Of a stretch of 64,000 nt of DNA, positions 1 to 12,241 are shown one piece after another. The translations under genes and the position numbers were made by a program. The stretch is from Coenobita brevimanus (Eukaryota; Arthropoda; Malacostraca; Decapoda; Coenobitidae), in contig CM064691.1 of NCBI GenBank assembly GCA_032717465.1, positions 1,157,815 to 1,221,814 of the forward strand, written 5' to 3'. The notes under the pieces are model-generated. The model saw nothing but the letters and a program-made list of their open reading frames with translations. It was not told the DNA's origin and ran no database searches. Numbering within the stretch: position 1 is the first letter of the stretch; each line of letters starts with the position of its first letter.

Positions 1-760
1 TTGACCGTTAGGACTGAGAAGTAATTCCATCTTGAGCAGAGTATGTGATAAGTGGGTGCATAAGAGATGTATGAGAGGTAGACTGCGAAGCAGTGCTGAT
101 TTCGTGTGTGTTTTTGTCGGGAAGAGCATGTACTGTAGAAACTCAGGCGTGAAAGGATTGATGTTGCTGGAGAGTCTCGGGAGCGTGTGAAGGAGCTTTG
201 TTGTTTGGGGGACGTGCTATGATTTGCTGGAGGTGAGGCTGGGGCTGGCTAGGGTAAGGCGTGGTTGGAAGTTTAGGGTACTGTTGCCATTCCTAACATG
301 GAGAAGGCTCTTCCTTTGTGCCAAGGGATCTGCATGTGTTAGGAGTGTATTGTATGGCAATGAGGGAAGAGGATATTCGTAGGCTTAGACGTAAAAAATG
401 ACGATGATTAGGTGGATGTGTATTTTTTTTTTTTGGGGGGGGGGCTAGGATTGCGATTGAAGAGCTTGGACTTTAGAGGAATGATGGGACTTGAATGTAT
501 TGGTGCTGTGATGAGGAGTAATAGATGGGGATGGGTTTGGGCATATTAAGAAGATGAAGGATAACAACTGGATGTGGAAGGTGAGAAGTGTGAACGTCGA
601 GGGCGGAGTTGCGAGAGGCAGACCAAGTAAAAAAGACCTGGGACGAGGTCTTAGAGTGTGACCTTAGAGATAAAGGACAGAACAGGGAGAATGCCTGAAA
701 TCAAGCAGCGCGAAGAGCCGCCATTAAGTGACCAAGGCCGACGCATGCATGCCTCCAACT
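1..760 (+). repeat. LINE-B 3' fragment, decayed
   Basis: Conceptual + strand translation, broken by stops and frameshifts, shows the end of a non-LTR reverse transcriptase. There is an arginine-rich 'REEDIRRLRR'-like piece near 360-395, an 'FGHIKKMKDNNW'-like piece near 535-575 and a 'GRPSKK' piece near 617-635. The same order occurs on the minus strand at 37965-38600. The 3' end, with 'gtgaccaaggccgacgcatg' near 729-748, matches the reverse complement of the 37980-38030 copy. It is a dead copy truncated by the window edge. Its clade within the LINEs is not certain. Confidence 0.7.
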
Positions 761-784
761 GTCTTACCCATTTTTTTTTTTTTT

Positions 785-965
785 CCCCTCAGGAAGTTAG
801 GGGTCTGGGGCTTAGCTACCCAGTCTCGTTCTTAAACGCAAGGATGACCAGCCTTGCTCATCCCTGTGTGTCATTATGTGAATACTAAACCTTAGCCGTC
901 CATTAGATAGAAACTCTTACAGGCTACATCAGTCTGGAGCACCTTAAGGACGTAACTAGCACTTT
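785..965 (-). repeat. SINE-A remnant
   Basis: The sequence reads like the reverse complement of the 3' half of SINE-A. It has an 'aggggtctggggc' block, then 'gaccagccttgctcatccct', then 'gtcattatgtgaat', in the same order as the copies at 9290-9430 and 34330-34440. It is preceded by a poly-T run and is strongly diverged, so it looks old. Confidence 0.6.
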
Positions 966-2155
966 TTGGCAGAAAAATCTGCCAGCAATATGAAAGGAGT
1001 TAACAATGAATGTTTCCCTTTTGGTAACGTACCGACGAAGTTTGAATGTGGTCCGGCTGTAGTAACTATTTTTACAAAATATTTTTTGAAGCAGAGCAAT
1101 TACTGTTATCAGAAGGAAAATTCAAACATCGAATGAAAACCTTATTATTGGCACTGAAACTATCTTAAACCGAAAAGCCTCAATCGGTCAGTACTCGATT
1201 TTGCTAAGGCACAAGCAACCCTGACCTATAACACTGCATTGCCTCTGAGAAAGGACATTAAGGCCATTGACATGGACAAATCAGTTATCAAGACCCTGTG
1301 GGAGGGAAATGCAGAGATTAGGATGTGAGGATTGTTTAGTCAAGGATACCATAAGTCTTCTTGGCCAGTGCCACCCTGTGGAGGTAGGTCTCGGATGGAA
1401 CGATGCATCTGTGTTGGAAATGGACAGATTTTTCACCAAGTAAATGGGTACCCTAAAAAATAATATAACATCCATATTTATTTTATTTTTTTCAAATAAC
1501 GTTGTCAGATATCCATAGCTGACATTTTAGTGTTATACATAAGCTGGTACCTGATTGGTAATAGAAAAACACTTTTGCGTGGAACAACATATTGCTGCAG
1601 TTGTATTTCTTATTAGTGCTGCATGCATATCTTGAGTTTAAGACGAGATATTGGGGAACAAAAACCCCCATTTGTCTCCAGTAAAAATCCAGGGGAGGCA
1701 ACTATACTCTTTTTACTTTAACTTGGTCCAAAATTGCCGTCTCTCCCCATTTAATGCTGAGTTGTAACAGTACAGTAGATTAGCATTAGGACATGATGCT
1801 AGTTACGAAGAAGTGCGTGGAATGGATGTAGAGCCACAGTGTTGTCTTTTTTCTGCTATTGAGCTGTGTGAAATAAACTGCAAGAGGACGACAACCTGGG
1901 CCAAGTTAGAGTAAAAGCAGTATACCCCATTGCCTCTCTACTTTCGGCGTCCTTGGGTCTCATTCCGGAAAATTGATTGTGTCGTTTGTGTTGTCTTCGT
2001 AGGTGAAGGATGTGTGAAGTTTAGAAATAAGACTTCTTCCATGGCTAGCAATTCAATCTGTGTGGGTGTGAGAGTAGGCCTAGTGTTTGATATGTGGCCA
2101 TGTGTGTACTTAGGCTACGAAATTTGTATCTTGCAGTAGTGCATTGTGTATGCAT
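966..2155. other. Unassigned intergenic sequence
   Basis: No reading frame with a recognisable protein, no clear repeat family and no RNA gene was seen. Short open frames here have no family features and look like chance. Confidence 0.5.
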
Positions 2156-2700
2156 GTATTTTTTTTTTTTTTTTTTTTTTAATGCGAGGAAGAAGGAACC
2201 AAAGGCCATGAGCCCGCAGTAACAGTTCCCTCCAAGAGAAAAACAAAATACAATAGAGAGTTTGTTGGTGTTATGGAGCAGATACCACTGACATGTTATC
2301 AGTACTATGTTTATGTTGGATGTGTGAGGTGGTGTGCGTCTAGTGTTTGTGTGCAGGGGATAAGCTGTGGTGGCAGTGTTGGTGAGATGGGCTGGGAGTT
2401 GTTGGAGAGGGTGGGGCATTGTTTGTTGTGGAAGGGGTACTTGTGAACGTGTTTCACCTGTCACATACCTGTGTGTTGTGGTGTTGCCTGATGAGTGTCA
2501 GTGTAGTGCTTGTCGTGTTGATCCATTCTGTAAGAATTGCACTGAACAGATCCACGTGTTCATTTTGCGGTGTAGGGACAAACCGGCAAATGCACCATGT
2601 TTGGGGCCCAGGGTTGCTCTCAGTCTCTCAGGCGAGTGTGAGGAAGAGGGAAATGGCTGCTGGAGTTGTTTCCCTTTGCTAAAAAAAAAAAAAAAAAAAT
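2156..2700. repeat. Repeat-derived segment between poly-T and poly-A tracts
   Basis: A poly-T tract at 2159-2180 is followed by an 'aaggaaccaaaggcc' block that is the reverse complement of an internal part of the MITE-X copy near 24205-24235. A G/T-rich stretch follows, then a block near 2605-2650 that resembles 45760-45800 beside the Jockey-like LINE. A poly-A tract lies at 2681-2699. I take this as fused repeat fragments. The open frame across it (2367-2948) is not supported as a gene. Confidence 0.35.
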
Positions 2701-3960
2701 GCGTAGGGAGTAGCCGCCCCCGCCATAAATGTGGCACCCCGCCAAGTCTAATTACTGTATGGTTCATGCAGGATGTAGGGCAGGGGTGGTTTGGGTCCCA
2801 GGCGGAAATCACAGTTCAGGACCGTAACAGACCTTTCGAAAGGGTTGGGGGTCATTTTCTGCTGAATCGACTTGCATCGCAGCCGGCTGGTCAAAGTTCT
2901 GCTTCATGCTTGCTATGGGGGTCTAGGTGTATGCATAAACGACGCTGAGAAGCAACACAAAACTTACGAACAACGGAGAGTGACCCTTTTTGCACTGAGA
3001 TTAAAAAACAAACCCTGAGAAAGTGAACCTTCAGGCAGGTGGGGTAGCGGTCGTCCGAGCCTCTCGACCCCCCCCCCCTTCCGGCTACGGACCTACAGTT
3101 GTTCCTTCTTGCCTGAGGTCCATGGCGCCATCACAGGAAGGCTCGACTCCAGCCCATCACGTTTTGTAATGCTAATACCGTATACTGCACAATATAAGCC
3201 TACATATGGAAATTTCAATAGGGGGAACCTGGAGAAGCACAGCACCTCATCCCTCCTTAGCTACGTCACTCATCAGCATGGGGAAGGGCTAATTCTAGTT
3301 ACCACTAACAGCGTTTCCGTGCTGCCACTTGAGGGGTCATAACAGGTCGCAACTTGCAGCCTGCAGTTTCCCGGGACGGGATTGTTGATTTTGACCTGTC
3401 ACTTACCAGTCAAACTGGCAGCACAAAAATGTGGTTTGTCTTTGAAGGGGTTCGGCCTTGTTGCTAACCTTATACAAACCAATATAGATACCGTTGTAAT
3501 TATAATCGCTTCAGTGAGACAACCCAAAATAGATTCCCAGATTCTGGAATCGGTTAAAGATATCTGGAAAGGGAGAGTGTATCCCTAGAACATCAAGATG
3601 AGCAATGAAATATTTACGCAGACATTGTATAACGAGCTAATGATTATGTAGACATAACGGGATAGGTTTTTTTTTTGTCTTTTTTTTTTACCATTCAGTA
3701 CAAGTCCCAACACTGAACACTGTCCCTGAAGGCCAAGCAGGGAGGGGTGCATGAGGAAAACAGAATCGGTCTCTTAAATTCGGGCATAGAAGGTATAGAT
3801 GTAATTATCATTACAAGCACAATAATGAACAAAAACATACAATGATACATACATGGTACAGAGTTGTTACAGTAATTATCATTACATGTTTTGAGATGAG
3901 TAAAGTGGTATATACATACACGTATGCACATACGTATGTAGAGAGAGGCACATATGCACA
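2701..3960. other. Unassigned intergenic sequence
   Basis: I see no recognisable gene or repeat family. A short poly-C run (about 3069-3079), two poly-T runs (3666-3690) and CA/TA-rich sequence before the LINE-A fragment are the only notable items. Confidence 0.45.
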
Positions 3961-3964
3961 CATA

Positions 3965-4985
3965 CATATACGTATATATCTATACATCTATCTCCCTATC
4001 TATTGCCAGACGCCTCAATCCCGTTTGGGGTGGCCACAAACAAATCGCCTCCACGTCGCCCTGTCCCCCGCCATTTCACTACCCTGCTCCCAACTCACAC
4101 CCCCCTCTCTCATATACCTCTCCACCCCATCCCTCCATCTCATCCTCGGCCTCCCCCTCCCTCTTCCCCCCTCCACCTTACTCACATACACTCTCTTCGT
4201 CAGTCTCTCACCCTCCATCCTCTCCACATGGCCAAACCACCTCAGTGTGTTCCTCATAACGCTTCCTATCACATCCACATCCACACCACAACGCTCCTTT
4301 ATATCCTCATTCGTCAGCCTGTCTCTCCATGTGACTCCACAGGCTCCTCTTAAATAACTCATTTCCACTGCTCTCACTCTTTACTTGTGTCCTTCCAACA
4401 ACGTCCAAGCTTCACTTCCATACGTTAGAGTTGGTATCACGATTCTGTCATGTAGTAACTTTTTCACTTCCATGCTCACTTCCCTGTTTCTTATCACTGC
4501 TTTCAAAGAACCAGCAACCTTTCTTCCCTGCTGTACCCTTTCAAGCACTTCACCCTCCAAACCTCCATCCTTACTCATCACATTACCCAAGTACTTAAAC
4601 ATACTCACATTTTCCAATTCCTCACCATCCAACCTCGCTGTACATTCACTGACTTCACCTCTCTCAAAGACCATCACTGTACTCTTCCCTACATTCACCT
4701 TTAGATTCCGTTTCTTACACACTCTCCCAAACTCATCCACGAAGCCTTGCAGGTCCCCTTCGTCTTCACTCAACAACACAGTATCATCTGCAAACAACAG
4801 TACAGGGAGTTTCCAAACACTATCCTCTCTCGCCAGGGCCACTCCAACATCCACTACCCTACCTTGTACCTCTTTTATTACCCCATCCATGTACAGATTG
4901 AACAACCATGGAGACATGACACATCCCTGTTTCAACCCAACCTTCAAAGAGAAAAATTCACTTAGTTCACCATCTATACATATAT
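3965..4985 (-). repeat. LINE-A (RTE-like) reverse transcriptase fragment
   Basis: Minus-strand translation gives most of a non-LTR reverse transcriptase in two adjoining frames (5043-4381, then 4377-4015). Visible are '[18 protein letters not shown]', the catalytic 'FADDTVLL' motif, '[14 protein letters not shown]' and the C-terminal '[14 protein letters not shown]' and '[17 protein letters not shown]' segments. One stop (TAA in 'tcttaaataa', reverse) separates the frames. The copy is 5'-truncated before the fingers domain and ends with the family 3' end 'ccagacgcctcaatcccg' plus a TATC-rich tail near 3975-4010. It is one of the best-preserved copies, but it lacks the endonuclease and cannot be autonomous. 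Confidence 0.9.
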
Positions 4986-5039
4986 GTATATATTCACACA
5001 CATGTAGCCGTAGACATACTGCATGTACAGGATAGGTAC

Positions 5040-5237
5040 GCATATATAAGCGTTGTACTTATTTTTACAAAATAATCGTATGACCTAAAGATCGACGATG
5101 TCAATATCGTTTTCTGTGGATATTCACGTGTTGTTGTGGTAAGAACTCGTTAGTGTAACCGCGTAGACATGCACTTGGCTGGCACAAGGAGGAAGTAATA
5201 CAGTGTTTAGGATTACATTAGCAAATATAGTGTAACG
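5040..5237 (+). promoter_or_regulatory. Probable DNAJC2 promoter-proximal region and 5' UTR
   Basis: This segment between the LINE-A fragment and the predicted DNAJC2 start codon should hold the transcription start. No TATA box is evident. An E-box CACGTG lies at 5125-5130. A short upstream reading frame, ATG 5169 to TAA 5198 (nine codons), would be in the leader if transcription starts upstream of it. The main ATG at 5238 has A at -3 and A at +4. The transcription start cannot be placed from sequence alone. Confidence 0.4.
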
Positions 5238-5301
5238 ATGACGGCAGACATGGATACTGAGGACTCTAGAGTGACTGTAATCATTCGGAGGCGTCTCACA
5301 C
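5238..5301 (+). CDS. DNAJC2: DNAJC2 coding exon 1 (start)
   Basis: ATG at 5238 opens 21 codons reading [20 protein letters not shown] plus T. They end with one extra base at a strong donor, 'c|gtaagt' at 5302. Exon 2 needs exactly two bases to complete the next codon, so the phases fit. With this exon the protein is 617 residues, against 621 in human. A second in-frame ATG lies at 5250. The N-terminus of this family is poorly conserved, so the call rests on structure rather than similarity. Confidence 0.75.
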
Positions 5302-8300
5302 GTAAGTATGCCAGGATGTACGGCCGAAACATTGGGATTTGGCTGCTTAGAAATAGAAGCACCAGTTTTATGTATAATTGAAGCAAAATTTGCAGGGTTA
5401 CAGTTGTGTAGTTAGTGGTAAATGGGTAAACATACGCTTGTTGAAGCAGTAGAAGGACTTAACTAATTCCATTCGCGGGGCTGTTCGGCCAGACTGTCTA
5501 CCATAGGGAACAACTACTACTAATTCAATTCATATTCCGTCATTTTGCTTTCTTTATTTTTCTGACTACTCAGGGCGGTAAATTACCTTTTTCTGCTGAA
5601 AAATTTCCCGCTTTTTATCATCACGTACCTTAAGCTGTACCAACGATTGCCGGTCTTACCCAGCGTACTCGGAGGTGGTTTTCGTTTCCAACCTTCCCAA
5701 CTGGATGTTAGGTTAGGTTAGGTTAGGTTAAATTGTTAAGTACAGTAAAGCTAGGTAAGGTTAGGTTAGGTTAAATTATCAGGTACAGTTAAGCTAGGTA
5801 AGGTTAGGTTAGGTTAAATTACTAGGTACAGTTAAGCTAGATTAGGTTAGGTTTAGTTAGACACGTAGGTTAGGGCAGTCCCATCTGCCATTACGCAGAC
5901 AAATCAAATGAGTTGTCACAGAGGAACAGCTATAAACAATGGGGAAACAGATTTTGTATGCAACATTTACCTACCACCCCAGAAATAGTAATAAAAAAAT
6001 GTAAGAAACTATCAAGAAAAAGAGCTGATTTGGTAAGGTGCCTCGTCTGCCTCAAATAAAGCGTTTGTTTGCTGAGGTTGATGAGGAGGAAGTGACAGAG
6101 GCGGCAGCATGAAGCATCAGCACATCTGCCTTGTTCTGAGAGGCCACAGTCTGCCTCAAGCCTCGGAACCACTTCCCCTCCCCTGACCATTCAAGCAGTG
6201 TTGTCAGAGTCAGGAAAGAATCCAACAGTAGGATGTTACTTTTCACTGGCAACCAGTTTGATGTAGGTTTGGGGATAAAGGGGGTTACTTTTCAGAGATC
6301 ACAGACCCAGAAGTAATTTTCCCCATTAGATTAGTGCAGATTGGCCCAGGAGGAATGTAGAGTCCCAGAGGATTGGAAGTCAGGTATAATTATTCCCTTG
6401 TACAAAAGAAAAGGGGAAAAAGAAGTGTGTGGTAATCATAGGGGCATGTGTCTTCTTAGTGTAATAGGAAAAGTGTATGGTAGGATACTTATTGACAGTT
6501 AGGGAAATAACAGAGGAATTAGTTGGAGAAGAACAGGGAGGCTTTAGGAAGGGAAGAGGTTGTGTATATCAGATATTCATTCTTAGATCTTTAGTGGAAA
6601 AGTTTCTAGAGAAAGGAAAGAAGTTGTATGTGGCTTTCATGGATTTGGAGAAAGCATATGACAGGGTGGATAGACAAGGATTGTGGAAAGTATTAAGAGT
6701 ATACCTGGTATGGAGTAGATGGGAAGTTGTTGAATGCTGTGAAGAGTATGTATGATGGTGCTAAGGCTGCAGTGTGGTGCATGTGAATGGTGAACTGAGT
6801 GAATTTTTCTCTTTGAAGGTTGGGTTGAAACAGTGATGTGTCATGTCTCCATGGTTGTTCAGTCTGTACATGGATGGGGTAATAAAAGAGATACAAGGTA
6901 GGGCAGTGGATGTTGGAGTGGCCCTAGTGAGAGAGGGTAGTGGTTGGAGACTCCCTGTATTGTTATTTGCAGATGATACTGTTGTTGAGTGAAGACGAAG
7001 GGGAGCTGCAAGGCTTGGTGGATGAGTTTGGGAGAGTGTGTAAGAAACGGAATCTAAAGGTGAATGTAGGGAAGAGTACAGTGATGGTCTTTGAGAGAGG
7101 TGAAGTCAGTAAATGTACAGCGAGGTTGGATGGTGAGGAATTGGAAAATGTGAGTATGTTTAAGTACTTGGGTAGTGTGATGAGTAAGGATGGAGGTTTG
7201 GAGGGTGAAGTGCTTGAAAGGGTACAGCAAGGAAGAAAGGTTGCTGGTTCCTTGAAAGCAGTGATAAGAAACAGGGAAGTGAGCATGGAAGTGAAAAAGT
7301 TACTACATGACAGTATTGTGATACCAACACTGACGTATGGAAGTGCAGCTTGGATGTTGTTGGAAGGACACAAGTCAAGAGTGAGAGCAGTGGAAATGAG
7401 TTATTTAAGAGGAGCCTGTGGAGTCACATGGAGAGACAGGCTGACAAATGAGGATATAAAGGAGCATTGTGGTTTGGAGGATGTGATAGGAAGCGTTATG
7501 AGGAACACACTGAGGTGGTTTGGCCATGTGGAGAGGATGGAAGGTGAGAGACTGACGAGGAGAGTGTATGTGAGTGAGGTGGAGGGGGAGGCCGAGGATG
7601 AGATGGAGGGATGGAGTGGAGAGGTATATGAGAGAGGGGGGTGTGAGTTCAGAGCAGGGCAGTGAAATAGCAGGGGACAGGGCGACGTGGAGGCGATTTG
7701 TTTGTGGCCACCCCGTGTGGGATTAAGTCGTCTGGTGATAGATAGAAGATTAGTTTTTTCCATCTTGCGGAATTCCCAGATTGCGGCATGTGCTCCGTCT
7801 CATACAGCTGCAGTTTATGAGATTCCACTGTATACATTAAATTCCATTGGTTATTCTTTGTCCTCCATAGCATTGATCCAAGTTGAGGTGGAGCCAGTTG
7901 GGCGGTGGTTCCATGCATATGAGGCTCGGAGGTTGCGAGGCCACTTGGTGTCCTCTGCGGGTGAAAGTGCTGAGGAGAGTGATGGTGAAGAGGAACCTGA
8001 GGTGGAGATAGAGGATGATATTCAGTACCTGCGCTCTCTCAACCCAGCTGACTGGAAGGTGAGAGATTGAAAAATAATTACTGTATGCATCTACCGTATA
8101 TATATCTATCTTCATCAATCTAGGTATGTCTATCAGTTTCTATAAATACAGTGCAGTATATGGCAAACTATACATGGTGAAGCTCCCTGTGCTTTGGCAA
8201 TACCACCCCTTGCCCAAGATAGCATCATTTTTGTTTTATCTACATCAAATCTGAAATCCTCGTGCCCCATTCCATCTCCCCAGTTCCATAATCTTTCTTC

Positions 8301-11300
8301 TGCTAACCTTTCGTTCTCTATGATCAACACCAAGTCATCAAAACACAACACTTCCATGAAAATCGAGTTCTGAAGCTACTAGAGGGAGCTTCAAGCACTG
8401 TGATAAAAAAATATAAAACTATAAACCAAGATTCAGGGAAAACTCTCAGCATCCAAACCTCTGTTTGCTCATCTGGGTGCGAGTTCCTGCATGTGTTGCT
8501 TTACCAATATAACCAAGTACACTCTTAGCCCACTTCACCACACCTCCTTGAGCACTATATCAAAAGCCTTCTCCAAATCAACAAAAACAAAGCACAGTCA
8601 AACCTCCCCCAACATAAGCTTCTCGAATGTGAAACTTGTGTATGCTTGGAGACATATTTGCAGCTATTCTGTACACTCCAGTGCAATTTTTTATGCATCC
8701 TTGATCTGAACCACCTAATTAATCTTACAGCAGAGTGTGTTGCCACTGGTTTACGCTGATTAACACCACTTTCATTTGTGTATTTTTCGACAATGTCCCT
8801 TTTATCTCGTCTTCCATATAATTGGTGTATTAACATTCGCAGCCATATATTCTATTCTGAAAATTAAATAAAATTATATGAACATATTTTATTATTTTTA
8901 CAAAATTAAGCAACGTTGGGTCTGGTTAGTACTTGGATGGGTGACCGCCTGGGAACACCAGATGCTGTTGGCATCCCTACGTGTCAAGTGGGGTTGGTGG
9001 AGGATTAGTGCCCCTCCCTGTAAAACAATTAACTCTAAGCCCTTGGCCACCCCGTCTGGGATACATGGCGTCTGGCAATGAATGAATGAATGAATGAAAA
9101 AACAAAATATGCCTCCAAATAATTATAGTAGTTTGTCTGTTTATGCCGACATTTTGTCCTAGTTGAGTAAGAATGCTATCTCCTTCACTTACATCTATCC
9201 AGATTTTTCATCAGTGAGTGTAAAGTATGGTACATACACTTAGGGGGGTTGTGATGAGTCTGAGGAAGTAGGCTACTTATAAAGTTCATTCATTCATCAT
9301 CCAGTCCTACGTTGCCCCATGAGGAGCATAGGAGCCTGGGGCTACGTAAGTTGGTCCTGACATTTGAGATGAGAGTGACCAGCCTCACTCATCCCTGTGT
9401 GGCGTTACATGAGCCTGTGAACATCCCCTTCCATTACTGCCAAGGTCTCACTACCATACAGCATTACACTTCTAATGCATACTGCCATACAGCATTACAC
9501 TCCTAATGCATGCTGCATACAAAGATCCCTTAGCACAGAGGGAGAGCCCTCTCAATATCAGGAGAAGCAACAGCTCCTTGAACTTCTTTCAACCACCCTT
9601 CACTCTAGCCACAGAGCTGGCTCCAGCCCCACCTCCATCACATAACATGTCTCACAAGTAAAAGAACTCTTCCACACACTAGTGACTCACCAGCAAGATC
9701 AATCCTTTCAAGCATGACAGTCTCTACATGCTCTCCCTGACACACCACACCCATAAAACCAGTATTTTCTAGCAGTCCACTTCTGATACCACTACATCTC
9801 TTTTGCACTGTCATGTCACAAACACTGCACAAGATGGAATTACTTCCCACGTCCTTGTTGCAAACCGCACATGGCCACTCTCCTGCTTCTTTGAAAGTGC
9901 ATCCACCAACCCTAGATACCATCACCTTTGTTTTGTCTGCATTTACTCTCAAGCCCTTGTGCCCCATACCATCTCTTCACTTCCTAAATCTTTCCTCTGC
10001 CTCTCTTTCATTCTCTGCACTCAACAGTAAATCATCAGCATACATCCCCCACAGGAGTGTCCATTTCTGAAATTACATGAGAGGGCTTCAGGCACCATGA
10101 CGATCAATAAGGGGCTCAAGACTGACCCCTGATGGACACCAACACTCATGGAAAACTCACCATTCAGATCTCCATTCACTCTTACCTGGGTACGACTACT
10201 TACATACATGACCATAACCATTCTAACCAGCCACGCCTCTATCCTAAGCTTTCACATTGCCCACTTCACCACCTCCCAATGGACTCCGTCAAAGGCCTTC
10301 TCCAAATTAATAAAAACAAGGTACAGCTCCCTTTTCTTATCTACATATTTTTCCTAAAGTTGTCAAACAGTGAGTATGGCATCAGTGGGTCCCTTGGCTT
10401 GACAAACCCAAGCTGCATCTCATCAGTATTCACTCTTTCTCTAATCATACCTTCTACATCTGTCTCCATTACCTTCATTATTTTTGATCGAAAAGATTTA
10501 TGCCAGTATAATTTCCTCTTTCCTGGGCATCACCCTTCCCCTTGTACACAGTTACAGTCAGACTCTTCAGCCAGTCATCTGGGACAACACACTCATATAT
10601 AATCATATTTATCAAATCAGTAACTAACCCCACTCCTATATCTCCTGAGGCCTTCAGCATTTCAGCAGTCGACCGAGACACATCTGCCACCTTCCCCAGC
10701 AGCACCCTGCGGTTCCTGCCTATTGCCTTGCTTATAGTAGCGGTAGCAGTCAAAGGCCATGAGCAAAACACTGCATCTGCTGATTCCATACCTTCCCTAA
10801 TCCAGTCAAACTCCTCATTCAGCAACTGGTTATAATTCTGCAGGTGTCTGTGCAATCCTTACTGTTCTTCACTACCTTTCTTTCATCATTCTTCATGTAC
10901 TGCTTACCTGTTATATCCCTGTTTTCCTTCTTCGTCTGACTTGCGTCATTAAATATCAAATTTCTTCCTTTCCACACTATTTAGATTATCCATTAAATGT
11001 CCTTGAGACTCAGATTTTGTCCTGTATAGCTACCTCTTTTCTAGCCCATTACTTGGCAGCCAAGTACAGTACAGTATTCCTCTTTGCTACCACCCCTTTT
11101 TCATTCCCAGAAAAGCCTTATTTCTCCTTAGCTGCAGCTTCTACACTCTCATCCCACCACCAAGTTGCTGTATGTCTTGGGGGGGGGGGGCCTTGTCCAT
11201 CCACACACTGAATCAGTAACTCTGAGGAGATTGTTCATGAGAGCTTTGTACCATTCATTAACAATTCTGTCAACAGCTCCCTGTTCAGCCATCATTTTAC

Positions 11301-12188
11301 TCATCTTTCTATAGAAGGCATTCCTTACTGCATGTTTTTTCAATTTATAGGTCCTCTTCTTCACCATCCGCTCCTTAAGTACCATGTCACATATTGGTAA
11401 TGTGTTGCTGCACACATTCTTCGCTCTCTATAACTTGAACATCCCTCACCAACCTCCTTTCAGCCCTCCTGACCAAGAAATAGCCTGTCTGGGTAGTATT
11501 TCCCCCAGACTTGTATGTAATCAGCCTACTCTCTCTTTTCCTAAAATGTGTGTTTTCATATCAAATACAGTGTTTCTTTTTCTCTAGAGCTTCATTGTAA
11601 ATCATGTAATTTATTGGACTGAAAGAAAGAGAGTATTATCTCACAGACATTAGTAATGATAGAATATTTGAAAACTAAGATTTAATCTACCCAAACCTCA
11701 GTAATGAAAATATCCACGAAGATGATTACAATTGACTAGATATCAGCCATTTAACATTTTTATAAAACCTCACTTGTTTTTCTTGCTTTATTTGCCAAAT
11801 GTAATATTCAGAATTCAGCACTATGATTGGCCGATTTGAAAACAGTTGAAGCTTTACTCCAAGTTTGCGACTTGAGCCGAACTTAATGAAGTCAGACTTG
11901 AGCTTTGGTTTAGCATGTAGCCAAGTCAGGCTGGCCAAGTCCTACATGAGTAAGCCCTGAGTCTGGGCTTGGGACCATCCTGAGTCTGACATCCAGGTTT
12001 GGCCCAAGATTCGTTTTGACATTTGTGCTGTAGTGCATTACTAGCGTACAGCTAGTGAGGTAAAATTATCTTCTGTTACAGGACCAGGACCATTATGCTG
12101 TGTTGGGTCTCAAGAAGTACCGATTCAAAGCATCGGAGGAAGATATTAAGAAAGCATGTGAGTAGGGTTGTTGTTGTTGTAAAATACC

Positions 12189-12241
<53 letters not shown>

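Noticed and set aside
4385..5035. 216-codon + strand open frame
   Set aside because: It is the antisense shadow of the LINE-A reverse transcriptase on the minus strand, where FADD and other RT motifs are seen.
7687..7870. Open frame extending DNAJC2 exon 2 upstream to an ATG at 7687
   Set aside because: The added residues translate the LINE-A 3' end and its flank, and an acceptor at 7870 with matching phase to exon 1 explains the gene better.
8905..8975. A functional 5S rRNA gene
   Set aside because: The first ~50 bases are absent, there is no terminator at the right place, and the sequence runs into a SINE body with a LINE-like tail.
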